64,000 bases of DNA from Massilia sp. PDC64 (GTDB lineage Bacteria > Pseudomonadota > Gammaproteobacteria > Burkholderiales > Burkholderiaceae_D): contig NZ_FMZS01000004.1 in NCBI RefSeq assembly GCF_900101265.1, positions 310,001 to 374,000 on the forward strand. The letters run 5' to 3'. Shown here piece after piece: positions 63,570-64,000 of this stretch. Below the pieces are notes generated by a model, which ran no database searches, was not told the origin of the DNA, and saw only the letters and a list, made by a program, of their open reading frames with translations. A program made the position numbers and the translations under genes. Positions within the stretch are counted from its first letter, which is position 1, and the number at the start of each line of letters is the position of its first letter.

Positions 63570-64000
<431 letters not shown>

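Overview
The window is GC-rich (roughly two-thirds G+C by eye) and densely coded. It looks like chromosomal DNA from a soil or plant-associated betaproteobacterium, probably Oxalobacteraceae (Massilia/Duganella-like). The reasons are the family mix (a DUF2863-like protein, RegBA beside a Cyo oxidase, TorF-type porin, MHS-type MFS carriers, many polysaccharide-active enzymes) and the presence of short palindromic intergenic repeats. This assignment is inferred; no rRNA, tRNA, CRISPR array, insertion sequence or prophage was seen.

Layout. 1-2.4 kb: tyrosine/homogentisate catabolism (hmgA fragment, a LysR regulator, hpd). 2.7-8.2 kb: a TorF-like porin, a chemoreceptor, a secreted NlpC/P60 peptidase and an LrgAB-type pair. 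8.3-11.2 kb: hemerythrin-like protein, manganese catalase, a ZIP metal transporter. 11.3-14.2 kb: a secreted GH43 enzyme with a ricin-type lectin domain, intergenic palindromes and terminators, and an MHS-family carrier. 14.4-21.1 kb: one tightly packed run, cyoABCD-SURF1-regB-regA, linking a terminal quinol oxidase to a redox-sensing two-component system. 21.1-24.5 kb: an exported GH29 fucosidase, a secreted protein of unknown function and two translationally coupled, mutually similar small genes. 24.7-32.2 kb: LuxR-type regulator, second ZIP transporter, TonB-dependent receptor, metallophosphoesterase lipoprotein, MarR regulator, ClC channel. 32.3-40 kb: CHASE-PAS-GGDEF-EAL protein, class A PBP, SDR, MscS channel, DUF3606 protein. 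40.1-48.9 kb: thioredoxin/MFS pair, GFA protein, secreted proteins, LuxR regulator, a REC-GAF-PAS-EAL protein whose GGDEF motif is degenerate, and an NCS2 purine permease. 49-56.5 kb: a complete hexuronate operon, uxaC-uxaA-uxaB-exuT-kdgK-gntR. 56.6-64 kb: DUF2863-like protein, a structured leader, a glycosyltransferase, a palindrome-rich region, decayed glycoside hydrolases, GH97, and the 3' part of glf.

How the genes work together. The uxa/kdg operon turns glucuronate or galacturonate into KDPG. The GH43, GH29 and GH97 enzymes and the TonB receptor fit plant or microbial polysaccharide use. The cyo-regBA run suggests that the oxidase genes sit with their own redox regulator.

The most notable observations are: (1) a second GH29 gene broken by an exact 22-bp tandem duplication just before its catalytic Asp motif, next to another decayed hydrolase; (2) two small coupled paralogous genes with no recognised family; (3) a folded leader containing a 9-codon ORF with an excellent ribosome binding site upstream of a glycosyltransferase; (4) two near-identical 16-bp palindromes spaced exactly 31 bp apart downstream of that glycosyltransferase.
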